From a bacterium (lineage in GTDB: Bacteria > JACRDZ01 > JAJRWM01): a DNA stretch of 22,856 bases. Position numbers and translations under genes: made by a program. The notes under the pieces are model-generated. The model was not told the origin of the DNA. It did no database searches and was given only the letters and a program-made list of their open reading frames with translations. Below, piece after piece: positions 1-7,804 of the stretch (within the stretch, counting starts at the first letter, position 1; the number at the start of each line of letters is the position of its first letter). The stretch is from NCBI GenBank assembly GCA_024276815.1, contig JAJRWM010000044.1, forward strand, positions 1 to 22,856, in the 5' to 3' direction.

Positions 1-84
1 AATGAAAAACGGATAAAACAGGCGTTGCGTAATATCCGCCGTGTGTTTAAGCAGAATAACAGAAATGATGATGGCGGCGAGTGA
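1..84 (+). CDS. C-terminal tail of a probable class I/II aminotransferase (partial)
   Basis: An open frame enters from the left edge and ends at TGA 82-84, giving 27 residues rich in Arg and Lys (it reads NEKRIKQALRNIRRVFK, then an Asn/Asp/Gly-rich end). The pattern of 'E-x-R-I-x-x-A-L-R-N-I-x-R-V' just before the C terminus is typical of fold-type I PLP aminotransferases of the alanine/LL-diaminopimelate aminotransferase group. Such a gene is often placed directly upstream of hom, which starts here after a 3-nt gap. Too little is present for a firm call: the family is inferred from the tail and the context, and the active-site lysine lies outside the window. Confidence 0.45.
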   Translation, partial: NEKRIKQALRNIRRVFKQNNRNDDGGE

Positions 85-87
85 CAT

Positions 88-1422
88 ATGAGTGAAAATA
101 AAATAATTAACCTGGCCCTGGTGTGCTGCGGCACTGTCGGCGGCGGTGTGATTAATATATTGACTAAAAACCACGCCTTGATCAAAAAAAGGCTGGGGCT
201 GGAGCTGACGCTGAAATATGTGGTTGATGTAAAACGGCCTGATGAGCTGGATGAGAAATTATTTCCCGGCATGAAGTTTTGCGACCGAATCGAGCCGGTT
301 ATCAACGATCCGCAAGTTGATATCGTTATTCACCTGGTCGGGGGCGAGGCTCTTGAGAGGGAGTTTATTTTAAGTTCCCTGAAAAAAGGCAAACACGTGG
401 TGACGGCCAATAAAGCGCTGCTGGCCAAACATGGGGCGGCAATATTCAGAGAAGCGCTGGCTCATAAATGTCATGTCGGGTTTGAGGCCAGCGTCGCCGG
501 GGGAATACCGGTTATCAAGGCGCTCAAAGAGGGACTGGCGGCCAACCATATTAAAGCGATTTACGGCATTATTAACGGTACCGCCAATTACATCCTGACC
601 AGTATGCAGCGTGCTGGGTGTTCGTTTGAAGACGCTTTGGCGACCGCCCAGGCCAAAGGCTACGCCGAGGCGGACCCTTCTTTCGATGTCGAGGGGATCG
701 ATTCGGCTCATAAGATTACGATACTAGCTGAATTGGCCTACGGGGGGCTGGTTGACTTTAATAGTGTGTATGCTGAAGGGATTGAGAGAATCACTCTCAA
801 TGATCTGCGTTACGCCGAAGAGTTTGGCTACACGGTTAAGCTGCTGGGGATTGCCCAGATGAATCAAAAGCTGGATGTCAGGGTGCATCCGGCGATGATA
901 CCGACACAACACCTGCTGGCTAAAGTCGATGGCGTTTACAACGCGGTCTATATCGAAGGGGACATGGTGGGCCCGACCATATATTACGGGCAGGGCGCCG
1001 GAAGAGAGCCGACCGCCAGCGCGGTTATGGCCGACGTGATCGAGATCGCTCAGCGCTTGATTTCGAATCGGGATAAAAATGCCGGCGATTATAATGTTCT
1101 GAATTATTTCAGCAAAAATTCCCTGGAATTACTGGGACCGGAAAATATTAATACCGGATACTATATCCGTTTTATGACCATTGATCAGCCGGGTGTGCTG
1201 GCGCAGATTTCCGGCGTGCTGGGCGCTCACAAGATAAGTATCTCGGCGGTGACCCAGAAAGAGCGGCACGCCGGGGATATCGTGCCGATTATTTTAATGA
1301 CCCATACCGCTCCGGAACAGGCCGTAGCCGCCGCGTTAACCGAAGTTGAGCGGTTATCAGTTGTCAAGGAGCCGCCCCTGAAGATAAGAGTGATGAACGA
1401 ATTGAGCGGAGAGGAGAAATAA
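88..1422 (+). CDS. hom: homoserine dehydrogenase with C-terminal ACT domain
   Basis: Catalyses NAD(P)H-dependent reduction of aspartate semialdehyde to homoserine, the branch step to threonine and methionine. The protein is 444 residues, the usual length of the ACT-containing form. An N-terminal Rossmann fold (about 1-130) carries a C-C-G-T-V-G turn at residues 13-18, then the conserved [11 protein letters not shown] segment. The catalytic/dimerisation domain includes [11 protein letters not shown] and the EGIDSAHK motif with the catalytic Asp/Lys region. A C-terminal ACT domain (from about residue 352, [20 protein letters not shown]) suggests threonine feedback. The first Gly of the usual GxGTVG turn is Cys here, which is unusual. 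The ATG at 88 follows the previous stop by 3 nt, and a GGCGGCGAG stretch upstream could serve as a weak ribosome site. The stop overlaps the thrC start by one base. Confidence 0.96.
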   Translation: MSENKIINLALVCCGTVGGGVINILTKNHALIKKRLGLELTLKYVVDVKRPDELDEKLFPGMKFCDRIEPVINDPQVDIVIHLVGGEALEREFILSSLKKGKHVVTANKALLAKHGAAIFREALAHKCHVGFEASVAGGIPVIKALKEGLAANHIKAIYGIINGTANYILTSMQRAGCSFEDALATAQAKGYAEADPSFDVEGIDSAHKITILAELAYGGLVDFNSVYAEGIERITLNDLRYAEEFGYTVKLLGIAQMNQKLDVRVHPAMIPTQHLLAKVDGVYNAVYIEGDMVGPTIYYGQGAGREPTASAVMADVIEIAQRLISNRDKNAGDYNVLNYFSKNSLELLGPENINTGYYIRFMTIDQPGVLAQISGVLGAHKISISAVTQKERHAGDIVPIILMTHTAPEQAVAAALTEVERLSVVKEPPLKIRVMNELSGEEK

Positions 1423-2477
1423 TGGCTTATCAGGGCCTGATCGAAAAATACCGGGAGTTTTTGCCGGTTAGCGACAAGACGCCGGTAATTACCTTGCTGG
1501 AAGGAAACACGCCTCTGATTCCGGCGCCTCGGATAAGTCGGCTGATTGAGGGCAACCCCCAAATATTTCTGAAGTATGAAGGGCTGAACCCTACCGCTTC
1601 GTTCAAAGACCGAGGCATGACCATGGCTGTCTCAAAAGCCGTTGAAGAAGGTTCCAGGGCCGTGATGTGCGCCTCAACCGGAAATACCTCGGCTTCCGCC
1701 GCCGCCTACGCCGCCCGTGCCGGGATCGACGCTATCGTTCTGATTCCCAAGGGCGCTATCGCTTTGGGGAAACTGGCGCAGGCGTTAATGCACGGGGCTA
1801 AGGTCGTGGCCGTGGACGGTAATTTTGATGACGCTTTGCGTCTGGTCAAGGAAATAACCAGTAAATATCCGATAACCCTGGTCAATTCCCTGAATCCCTA
1901 CCGGATCGAAGGGCAGAAGAGCGGAGCCTTCGAAATCTGCGAACAACTGGGTGGCTCGCCGGACTTTCAGGCCATGCCGGTTGGCAACGCCGGCAATATT
2001 ACCGCCTACTGGAAAGGTTATCAGGAGTTCAGGGAAGCCGGGAAGATTGTCAGGTTGCCTGAAATGCTGGGATTCCAGGCTGAAGGCGCCGCGCCTATCG
2101 TGCGGGGCGAGGTTGTTGAGAAACCTGAGACTATCGCCACGGCGATTCGGATTGGTAACCCGGCAAGCTGGCGGCAGGCTGAGCTTGCCCGGGATGAGTC
2201 GGGCGGTTTGATTGACTTTGTCTCGGATGTGGAAATTCTGGAAGCTTACCAGTTGTTGGCCAGCGGCGAAGGCGTTTTTGTCGAGCCGGCCTCGGCGGCG
2301 GGCGTCGCTGGTTTGATTAAAGTGGCCAGAACCGGCATGTTTAAAGAGACTGACAAGATCGTCTGCATTTTAACCGGCCATGGTCTCAAGGATCCTGACC
2401 GGGCGATCAACAGTTCGGTCGAACCACCGGTAGTCGCCGCTACCGTGGAAGCCGTAGTTAAAGAAATAGGATACTAA
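1422..2477 (+). CDS. thrC: threonine synthase (PLP-dependent)
   Basis: Converts O-phosphohomoserine to threonine and phosphate. At 351 residues it matches the short bacterial ThrC class of fold-type II PLP enzymes. The PLP-binding lysine is K62 in [11 protein letters not shown], followed by the [18 protein letters not shown] segment. The phosphate-cradle glycine-rich motif is [15 protein letters not shown], and the C-terminal part has [11 protein letters not shown]. The ATG overlaps the last base of hom (TAATG), so translation is probably coupled; GAGAGGAG inside the end of hom is the ribosome site. Its substrate is made from the hom product by a homoserine kinase. No thrB lies in this stretch, and the ApgM-like gene downstream may fill that role. 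Confidence 0.96.
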   Translation: MAYQGLIEKYREFLPVSDKTPVITLLEGNTPLIPAPRISRLIEGNPQIFLKYEGLNPTASFKDRGMTMAVSKAVEEGSRAVMCASTGNTSASAAAYAARAGIDAIVLIPKGAIALGKLAQALMHGAKVVAVDGNFDDALRLVKEITSKYPITLVNSLNPYRIEGQKSGAFEICEQLGGSPDFQAMPVGNAGNITAYWKGYQEFREAGKIVRLPEMLGFQAEGAAPIVRGEVVEKPETIATAIRIGNPASWRQAELARDESGGLIDFVSDVEILEAYQLLASGEGVFVEPASAAGVAGLIKVARTGMFKETDKIVCILTGHGLKDPDRAINSSVEPPVVAATVEAVVKEIGY

Positions 2478-2479
2478 AA

Positions 2480-2511
2480 CGTTTAACAATCTCGCGGGAT
2501 AACGTTAAATG
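2480..2511 (+). promoter_or_regulatory. possible RNA hairpin between thrC and the small CxxC gene
   Basis: Positions 2480-2487 and 2504-2511 can pair over 8 bp with one G-U (core TTTAAC/GTTAAA). A 4-bp inner stem (2489-2492 with 2497-2500) closes a CGCG tetraloop. No T run follows, so it is not a classical intrinsic terminator. It lies just before the AAAAGGAG ribosome site of the next gene and could tune mRNA stability or translation. It may also be chance. Confidence 0.3.
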
Positions 2512-2534
2512 TCATTAAAAGGAGCAGTAAAGTA

Positions 2535-2711
2535 ATGAAGGAACGTATAGCGATATTGAAACTACTTGAATGCGGAGATTTATCCGTTGAAGAAGCGGAA
2601 CAGATACTGAAGGAGTTTGATACCAAGAACCAAAAATCATTTTGCGCTAATTGTCTGTATTATCATGATGAAGTTGACCTGAATGACAAGAACGATATCG
2701 CGTTAAACTAA
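2535..2711 (+). CDS. 58-residue SHOCT/YvlB-N-like helical protein with CxxC motif
   Basis: A small gene of 58 codons with a clear ribosome site: AAAAGGAG at 2517-2524, 10 nt before ATG 2535. It lies between thrC and the ApgM-like gene, on the same strand. The N-terminal half reads ILKLLECGDLSVEEAEQIL, the short helical hairpin pattern (L-x-x-G-x-[IL]-[ST]-x-E-E-A-E-x-[IL]-L) seen in SHOCT-like domains and at the N terminus of YvlB/LiaX-type regulators. The C-terminal half holds FCANCLYYHD, a CxxC that could bind a metal or act in redox, followed by an acidic tail. No membrane segment or signal peptide is present. The exact function is unknown; a regulatory or protein-interaction role is a guess. 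Codon pattern and operon position support a real gene. Confidence 0.72.
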   Translation: MKERIAILKLLECGDLSVEEAEQILKEFDTKNQKSFCANCLYYHDEVDLNDKNDIALN

Positions 2712-2732
2712 AGCTGATTTAGGGATGAAGCC

Positions 2733-3929
2733 GTGAAATATATTATTCTGGTGCCTGACGGTATGTCCGACCGCCCGCTTGCTGAACTGGACGGGCAAAC
2801 GCCGTTGGCTAAAGCGAATACCGCGAATATGGACAAGCTGGCCGCAAGAAGCGAAGTGGGGCTGGCCTTAACCATACCGAAGGGGTTCACTCCCGGAAGC
2901 GATGTGGCTAACCTGGCCGTGATGGGCTATGATCCCAGTCGGTACTACTCCGGGCGGGGGCCTCTGGAAGCGGCCAGCATGGGGATTAAGCTCTCGGCGG
3001 AACAGGTCGCCTGGCGCTGTAACCTGGTTACGGTTACTGACAGCGTAATGACCGACTTCACCGCTTCCCATATCAGCAGCGGCGACGCCAAGGGAATAAT
3101 GGCTTCCCTGCAAGCTGAACTGGGAACCGGTGAAACTCGTTTTTATCCCGGTATCAGTTATCGCCACCTTTGCGTAACGGGAGAGTTGGGGGAGGGACTT
3201 AAAACAACTCCGCCGCATGACATTGTCGGACAAACTATTGATGATTATCTGCCGAATGGAAGCGGCGCGGAGACCTTGCTGGATTTGATGGAGAGGGCCA
3301 AGCCAATTCTGGCCGATCATCAGGTTAATCAAAAGCGACGCGAAGAAGGTAAGAACGAAGCGAACTCGATCTGGATCTGGGGCGGAGGCAAAGCGCTACC
3401 TATGCCGACAATCAAGGATAAATATTCCCTGAGCGGAGCGGTTATCAGCGCGGTCGATTTAATCCAGGGGATTGGCGTCCGGGCCGGGATGGAAGTCGTT
3501 AAGGTGCCGGGGGCGACCGGTTTTTTTGATACGGACTACGAGGCTAAGGCCAAATATGGTTTGAACGCCTTAAAGGATCATGATATATTATATTTACATG
3601 TTGAAGCGCCTGACGAAGCCGGTCATATGGGCGATATCGATGAGAAAATAAAGGCTCTTGAGAATTTTGATAATCTGGTTGTTGGGACATTGCTGGCTGG
3701 ATTGGAAAAAGGGGATGAGGATTTCAAGATATTGTGTCTTCCTGACCACGCCACTCCGGTCGCTTTGAAAACTCATAGTTCGGAACCGGTGCCCTATTTT
3801 TTATTCCGGAGGTCCGGGGCGGTCGAAGGAGTATCAAGTTTTACCGAGGCTAAGGTCGCTGAGGTTGCCGATCAAGTTGTTCCAGCCTGGGGGTTGCTTG
3901 ATTTAATGGTCGGGCGAATCTCAATTTAA
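2733..3929 (+). CDS. apgM: ApgM-type cofactor-independent phosphoglycerate mutase / proposed homoserine kinase
   Basis: A 398-residue alkaline-phosphatase-superfamily enzyme of the archaeal-type 2,3-BPG-independent phosphoglycerate mutase family (COG3635). Visible motifs are the metal site VPDGMSD (D9), the nucleophile region TPGSDVANLAVMGYDP (likely S56), YYSGRGPLEAA, TPPHDIVGQ, the APDEAGHMGD metal motif and LPDHATP near the C terminus. The start is GTG 2733: the ATG at 2725 runs into a stop after two further codons, and AGGGATGA is a plausible ribosome site. One branch of this family, found in threonine operons that lack thrB, has been proposed to be a homoserine kinase. Placement between thrC and lysC argues for that role here. 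Sequence alone does not exclude glycolytic mutase activity. Confidence 0.88.
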   Translation: MKYIILVPDGMSDRPLAELDGQTPLAKANTANMDKLAARSEVGLALTIPKGFTPGSDVANLAVMGYDPSRYYSGRGPLEAASMGIKLSAEQVAWRCNLVTVTDSVMTDFTASHISSGDAKGIMASLQAELGTGETRFYPGISYRHLCVTGELGEGLKTTPPHDIVGQTIDDYLPNGSGAETLLDLMERAKPILADHQVNQKRREEGKNEANSIWIWGGGKALPMPTIKDKYSLSGAVISAVDLIQGIGVRAGMEVVKVPGATGFFDTDYEAKAKYGLNALKDHDILYLHVEAPDEAGHMGDIDEKIKALENFDNLVVGTLLAGLEKGDEDFKILCLPDHATPVALKTHSSEPVPYFLFRRSGAVEGVSSFTEAKVAEVADQVVPAWGLLDLMVGRISI

Positions 3930-3965
3930 TGAGAAATTGTCATAGATAAAGTTGATTGCTGAAAG

Positions 3966-5222
3966 ATGAATATGGGATTGATCGTACAGAAATACGGCGG
4001 CAGTTCGATCGCCAACGCTGAAAGGATTAAACGGGTTGCCCGTCATATTTGCGATACCAGGGAAACCGGCTGTCAGCTAATAGTCGTCGTTTCAGCTATG
4101 GGGGACACTACCGATCACCTGATTGAACTGGCTGGTCAGGTGACGACCAGATCTCCCTCAAAACGTGAGTATGATATGCTGTTATCCACCGGGGAACAGA
4201 TTTCTATCGCCTTGTTGGCAATGGCGATTCATGATTTGGGTTTTGAGGCTATTTCTCTGACCGGACGGCAGGTGGGTATCAGGACTGACGCTCAGCATAC
4301 CCGGGCCAAGATCGTCAAGGTCGGGGCTGAACGTATTGAAAACGCTTTGAGCGCCGGACAGATTGTCATTGTCGCCGGGTTTCAGGGCGTTAACGAGCAG
4401 GATGAGATAACCACCCTCGGACGGGGGGGGTCGGATACGACCGCGGTCGCTATCGCCGCTGTTTTGAAAGCTGAAATTTGTGAAATATTCACCGATGTTG
4501 AAGGAGTCTATACCGCTGATCCGCGGGTTGTGCCAAAGGCCCGCAAGCTGGATGTGGTTTCCTATGAGGAAATGTTGGAACTGTCCAGTCTGGGCGCCGG
4601 GGTGCTGGTGAACCGGGCGGTGGAGTTCGCGAAAAAATACCAGGTGCCGGTAAGCGTGCGTTCCAGTTTTACTTTTAGTGAGGGAACCCTGGTGATTGAG
4701 GAGACGGAGAAAATGGAATCAGAAGTTATCCGCGGGGTGACCTGCGATAAATCGGAAGCGAAAATGTCAATCCTTGACGTTCCCAATAAACCGGGGGTGG
4801 CCGGCAAGATCTTCGGCGCCCTGGCTGAGGTTAACATTAATGTCGATATGATTATCCAAGGCGCCCGGGAAGGGGGCAGAAGCGATATTTCTTTCACCAT
4901 CGCCAAGAGCGACCTGATTAAAGCCGCCGAAGTAACCGAAAGAGTCAAGGAAGAACTGGGGGCGAATCAGGTTTTGGTGGGACGAGATATCGCTAAAGTC
5001 TCTGTTGTGGGCATCGGGATGCGCAGTCACTGCGGCGTCGCCGCTAAGATGTTCACGTCGCTGGCGGACCAGGGCGTCAACATCCAGATGATCAGCACCT
5101 CGGAAATAAAAATATCCTGCGTGGTCAGTGAAAAAGACGCTGAGACAGCCGTCCGGCTGTTACATGAAGTATTTGAACTGGGAGATGTAAACGTGGCTTC
5201 CGTGGAAGCGAAATCAGGCTGA
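3966..5222 (+). CDS. lysC: aspartate kinase with two C-terminal ACT domains
   Basis: Phosphorylates aspartate, the committed step to lysine, threonine and methionine. At 418 residues it fits the monofunctional, ACT-regulated class. The N-terminal kinase domain starts with IVQKYGGSSI (usual KFGGTSV motif) and includes VVVSAMGDTTDHL, LLSTGEQIS, LGRGGSDTTAVAIA and FTDVEGVYTADPR. Two ACT repeats follow from about residue 265: ILDVPNKPGVAGKIFGALA and VVGIGMRSHCGVAAKMFTSL. These predict feedback control by lysine and/or threonine. ATG 3966 is chosen; ATG 3972 would give a protein two residues shorter. A 36-nt gap separates it from the preceding gene, and an internal beta-subunit start, as in Bacillus-type LysC, is possible but unproven. 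Confidence 0.96.
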   Translation: MNMGLIVQKYGGSSIANAERIKRVARHICDTRETGCQLIVVVSAMGDTTDHLIELAGQVTTRSPSKREYDMLLSTGEQISIALLAMAIHDLGFEAISLTGRQVGIRTDAQHTRAKIVKVGAERIENALSAGQIVIVAGFQGVNEQDEITTLGRGGSDTTAVAIAAVLKAEICEIFTDVEGVYTADPRVVPKARKLDVVSYEEMLELSSLGAGVLVNRAVEFAKKYQVPVSVRSSFTFSEGTLVIEETEKMESEVIRGVTCDKSEAKMSILDVPNKPGVAGKIFGALAEVNINVDMIIQGAREGGRSDISFTIAKSDLIKAAEVTERVKEELGANQVLVGRDIAKVSVVGIGMRSHCGVAAKMFTSLADQGVNIQMISTSEIKISCVVSEKDAETAVRLLHEVFELGDVNVASVEAKSG

Positions 5223-5258
5223 TCCTGAGTTATAACGAGAGTCTGGAGTAACTAACAC

Positions 5259-6818
5259 ATGCTGGAACTTTATGACACAACGTTAAGAGATGGCGCGCAA
5301 TCCGAAAATATCTCTTTCTCCGTTGAAGATAAAATAAAAATTATTAAAGCGCTGGATGAGCTGGGAGTCCACTTCGCCGAAGGCGGCTGGCCCGGAGCGA
5401 ACCCGGCGGCGGACGCGTTCTTTCGGCGGGCGCATGATATAAAACTGGAAAATATCAAGCTGACGGCTTTCAGCAGCACCCACAGGTTAAATAAAAAACC
5501 TGATGAGGATAAAATTTTGCGGGCTGTGCTGGATACCGGTGTTGAAATTGTCACAATCTTTGGCAAAAGCTGGGACCTGCACGTAACCGACGCTTTGGGA
5601 ACTACCCTGGAACGAAATCTGGAATTAATTAATGACTCAATCGTCTTTTTTCGGGATAAAGGACTAAGAGTGTTCTATGACGCCTAACACTTTTTCGACG
5701 GCTATAATCATAATAGCGAGTACGCCTTGAAAACCATTCAAGCGGCCTCGGACGCTGGAGCCGAAATAATCGTCTTTTGTGATACCAATGGCGGTACGCT
5801 GACAGAACGCTTGCAGGAAATCATCAAAAATGTTAAAGATGAGATAAGCACGCCCTTTGGTATTCACGCCCATAATGATTCGGGCGTAGCGGTGGCCAAT
5901 TCTTTGGCGGCCGTCAATCTGGGGGCGAAACAGGTCCAGGGAACGATTAATGGCCTGGGGGAACGCTGCGGCAACGCTGATCTGTGTACCGTTATCGCCA
6001 ATCTGAAGCTTAAGTATGATAGTGATTGTGTCAGCGACAGCCAGTTGAAAAAAATAACCCGTGTTGCACGCTACGTCAGCGAACTGGCCAATCAGCCGCA
6101 TCGGGATAATTTACCCTTTGTCGGCCAAAGCTCCTTCGCCCATAAAGGCGGGATCCATGTTTCGGCGGTTCAGAAAAACGCTCTCTGCTATGAGCATGTT
6201 GAGCCGGAAAAAGTCGGCAACCGCAGACGTGTTTTAATCTCTGAACAATCAGGACGCAGTAATATAGCGGCCAAGCTGGCTGAATACGATATCGACGTCA
6301 AGGACGATCCCGGCGTCCTGGAGTTGATTGTCAAGGAAGTCAAAAACAAAGAACATCTGGGCTACCATTTTGAGGGAGCAGACGGCTCCTTGCGAATCAT
6401 CATTGAAAAAGCCCGGCAAAAACACCGACCGTTTTTCTCTTTGAGCGGTTTCCGGGTGATAATTGAGCGGGGAGCGCGCAAAGATAATTTGACCACGGAG
6501 GCGACGATAAAAGTTAGCGTCAATGGCCGGGAAGAACATACGGCGGCCAATGGCGACGGGCCGGTAAACGCCATGGATAACGCCCTGAGAAAGGCCTTAT
6601 ATATGTTCTATCCTGTCTTAACCGATATGCATCTTGTTGATTACAAGGTGAGGATTATCGACAGTCGTGAAGGAACGGCGGCCAAAGTGCGGGTTTTGAT
6701 CGAGTCAACCGACGGCCAGGAAAACTGGGGCACTGTCGGCGTTTCCGAGAATATTATCGAAGCCAGTTGGGAAGCTTTGGTGGACGCTGTCGAGTACAAG
6801 TTGCTAAAATCACAATAA
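5259..6818 (+). CDS. cimA: (R)-citramalate synthase, interrupted by an in-frame TAA at 5685-5687
   Basis: Condenses acetyl-CoA and pyruvate to (R)-citramalate, a threonine-independent entry to isoleucine. Read through the stop, the frame codes for 519 positions, the normal CimA length. The TIM-barrel domain begins LYDTTLRDGAQSENISFS. The metal-site HAHNDSGVAVANS and NGLGERCGNADL follow, and the LeuA-type allosteric dimer domain lies at about residues 390-515. The stop is codon 143. It falls exactly at the Glu of the family-conserved DAEHFFDGY segment (here D-A-stop-H-F-F-D-G-Y), a single-base GAA to TAA change. Both halves are otherwise intact and in the same frame, with no frameshift. If the stop is real, both products (142 residues, and about 363 from a TTG at 5727) lack parts of the active site. 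It follows lysC closely. Confidence 0.9.
5685..5687 (+). other. in-frame TAA replacing a conserved Glu in cimA
   Basis: Codon context is GCC TAA CAC. Family members have GAA/GAG here (DAEHFFDGY). The frame is open for 39 nt after it up to the next possible start, and continues to 6818. Confidence 0.9.
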
Positions 6819-6831
6819 GGGGTTCTGCATA

Positions 6832-7800
6832 ATGGTGAGAGAATATGACAAGATTCGCAGCACCAAGATCAGCATGTCAGAAACGGAAATCCCTAAACTG
6901 CGAAAAGAGTCCAGCCTGGTCGTGCTTTCAGGTAAGGAAATCGGTAAGGAAATTCGGCTTACTCAGGAAAAAAGTATCCTGGGACGGCACGGTCTGGACA
7001 TTCAGATAGATGACGAAAAAGCTTCCCGGCAACACGTGAAAATTATTACCACGGACTTTGAAAATTATGAGTTGATAGACCTTAACAGCACTAATCATAC
7101 CTATTTGAATAACAAGAAAGTCACTGAATCGAAGCTGGCCAATGGCGACAAGATACGTATTGGCGACACTATCCTGAAATTTGTTCAGAAAGATGAGATT
7201 GATGTCGAATATATCAGACAATTGAATTTCAACACCATAAAAGCGTTGGCCCTGGCTGTCGACGCCAAGGATCCATATACCAGGGGACACGCTGAAAGAG
7301 TTACTCATTATGCTGACATCATCGCGGTCGAGATGGCGCTTGATAATACCCGGGCCGGCGCTATTAAATATGCCGCCCTGTTGCATGATATTGGCAAGAT
7401 CGGGGTCAGCGAGCATATCCTGGAAAAGAAAAAGAAACTCTCCGAGGAAGAGTGGGAAGCGATAAAAAATCATGTGGAGATTGGCGAAAGCATTATCGAA
7501 CCGATTGATTTTCTACAGACTTCAAGTATGATAGTCAGGCATCACCATGAACATTTCGACGGGTCCGGTTATCCCGACGGCTTAAAAGGAGACTCTATTC
7601 CTCTGGAGGCAAGGATACTGGGAGTCGCGGACGCTTTTGACGCCCTGACTACTGATCGTCCTTACCGTAAGCATAAAACGATAGCAGAAGCCTTGGTTGA
7701 AATATCCAGTAACAGCGGCCGGCAGTTTGACCCGGAAGTTGTCAAAGCTTTTAAGTCAGCGCTGAAAAAAGAGACGGAGAACACTCCGCGGGCGGAATGA
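6832..7800 (+). CDS. FHA domain-HD-GYP domain protein (predicted c-di-GMP phosphodiesterase)
   Basis: A 322-residue cytoplasmic signalling protein without membrane segments. Residues about 28-118 form an FHA phosphothreonine-binding domain: LGRHG (G51-R52), SRQHV (S65, R66, H68) and the STNHTYLNN strand, where the usual Gly of STNGT is His. Residues about 125-315 form an HD-GYP domain: GHAERV (H153), HDIGKIGV (H185-D186), NHVEIGE, VRHHHEHFDGSGYPDG (GYP at 246-248) and DAFDALTTDRPYR. All signature residues look present, so c-di-GMP hydrolysis is predicted. ATG 6832 lies 13 nt after cimA, with AAGGGG upstream. It sits immediately before a Ser/Thr kinase, so its FHA domain may read a phosphothreonine made by that kinase; this is inference. 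Confidence 0.92.
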   Translation: MVREYDKIRSTKISMSETEIPKLRKESSLVVLSGKEIGKEIRLTQEKSILGRHGLDIQIDDEKASRQHVKIITTDFENYELIDLNSTNHTYLNNKKVTESKLANGDKIRIGDTILKFVQKDEIDVEYIRQLNFNTIKALALAVDAKDPYTRGHAERVTHYADIIAVEMALDNTRAGAIKYAALLHDIGKIGVSEHILEKKKKLSEEEWEAIKNHVEIGESIIEPIDFLQTSSMIVRHHHEHFDGSGYPDGLKGDSIPLEARILGVADAFDALTTDRPYRKHKTIAEALVEISSNSGRQFDPEVVKAFKSALKKETENTPRAE

Positions 7801-7804
7801 TAAT

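Noticed and set aside
370-711. Opposite-strand open frames over hom and other genes
   Set aside because: They are antisense to strongly conserved coding sequence, lack ribosome sites and show no protein features. They are by-products of codon use.
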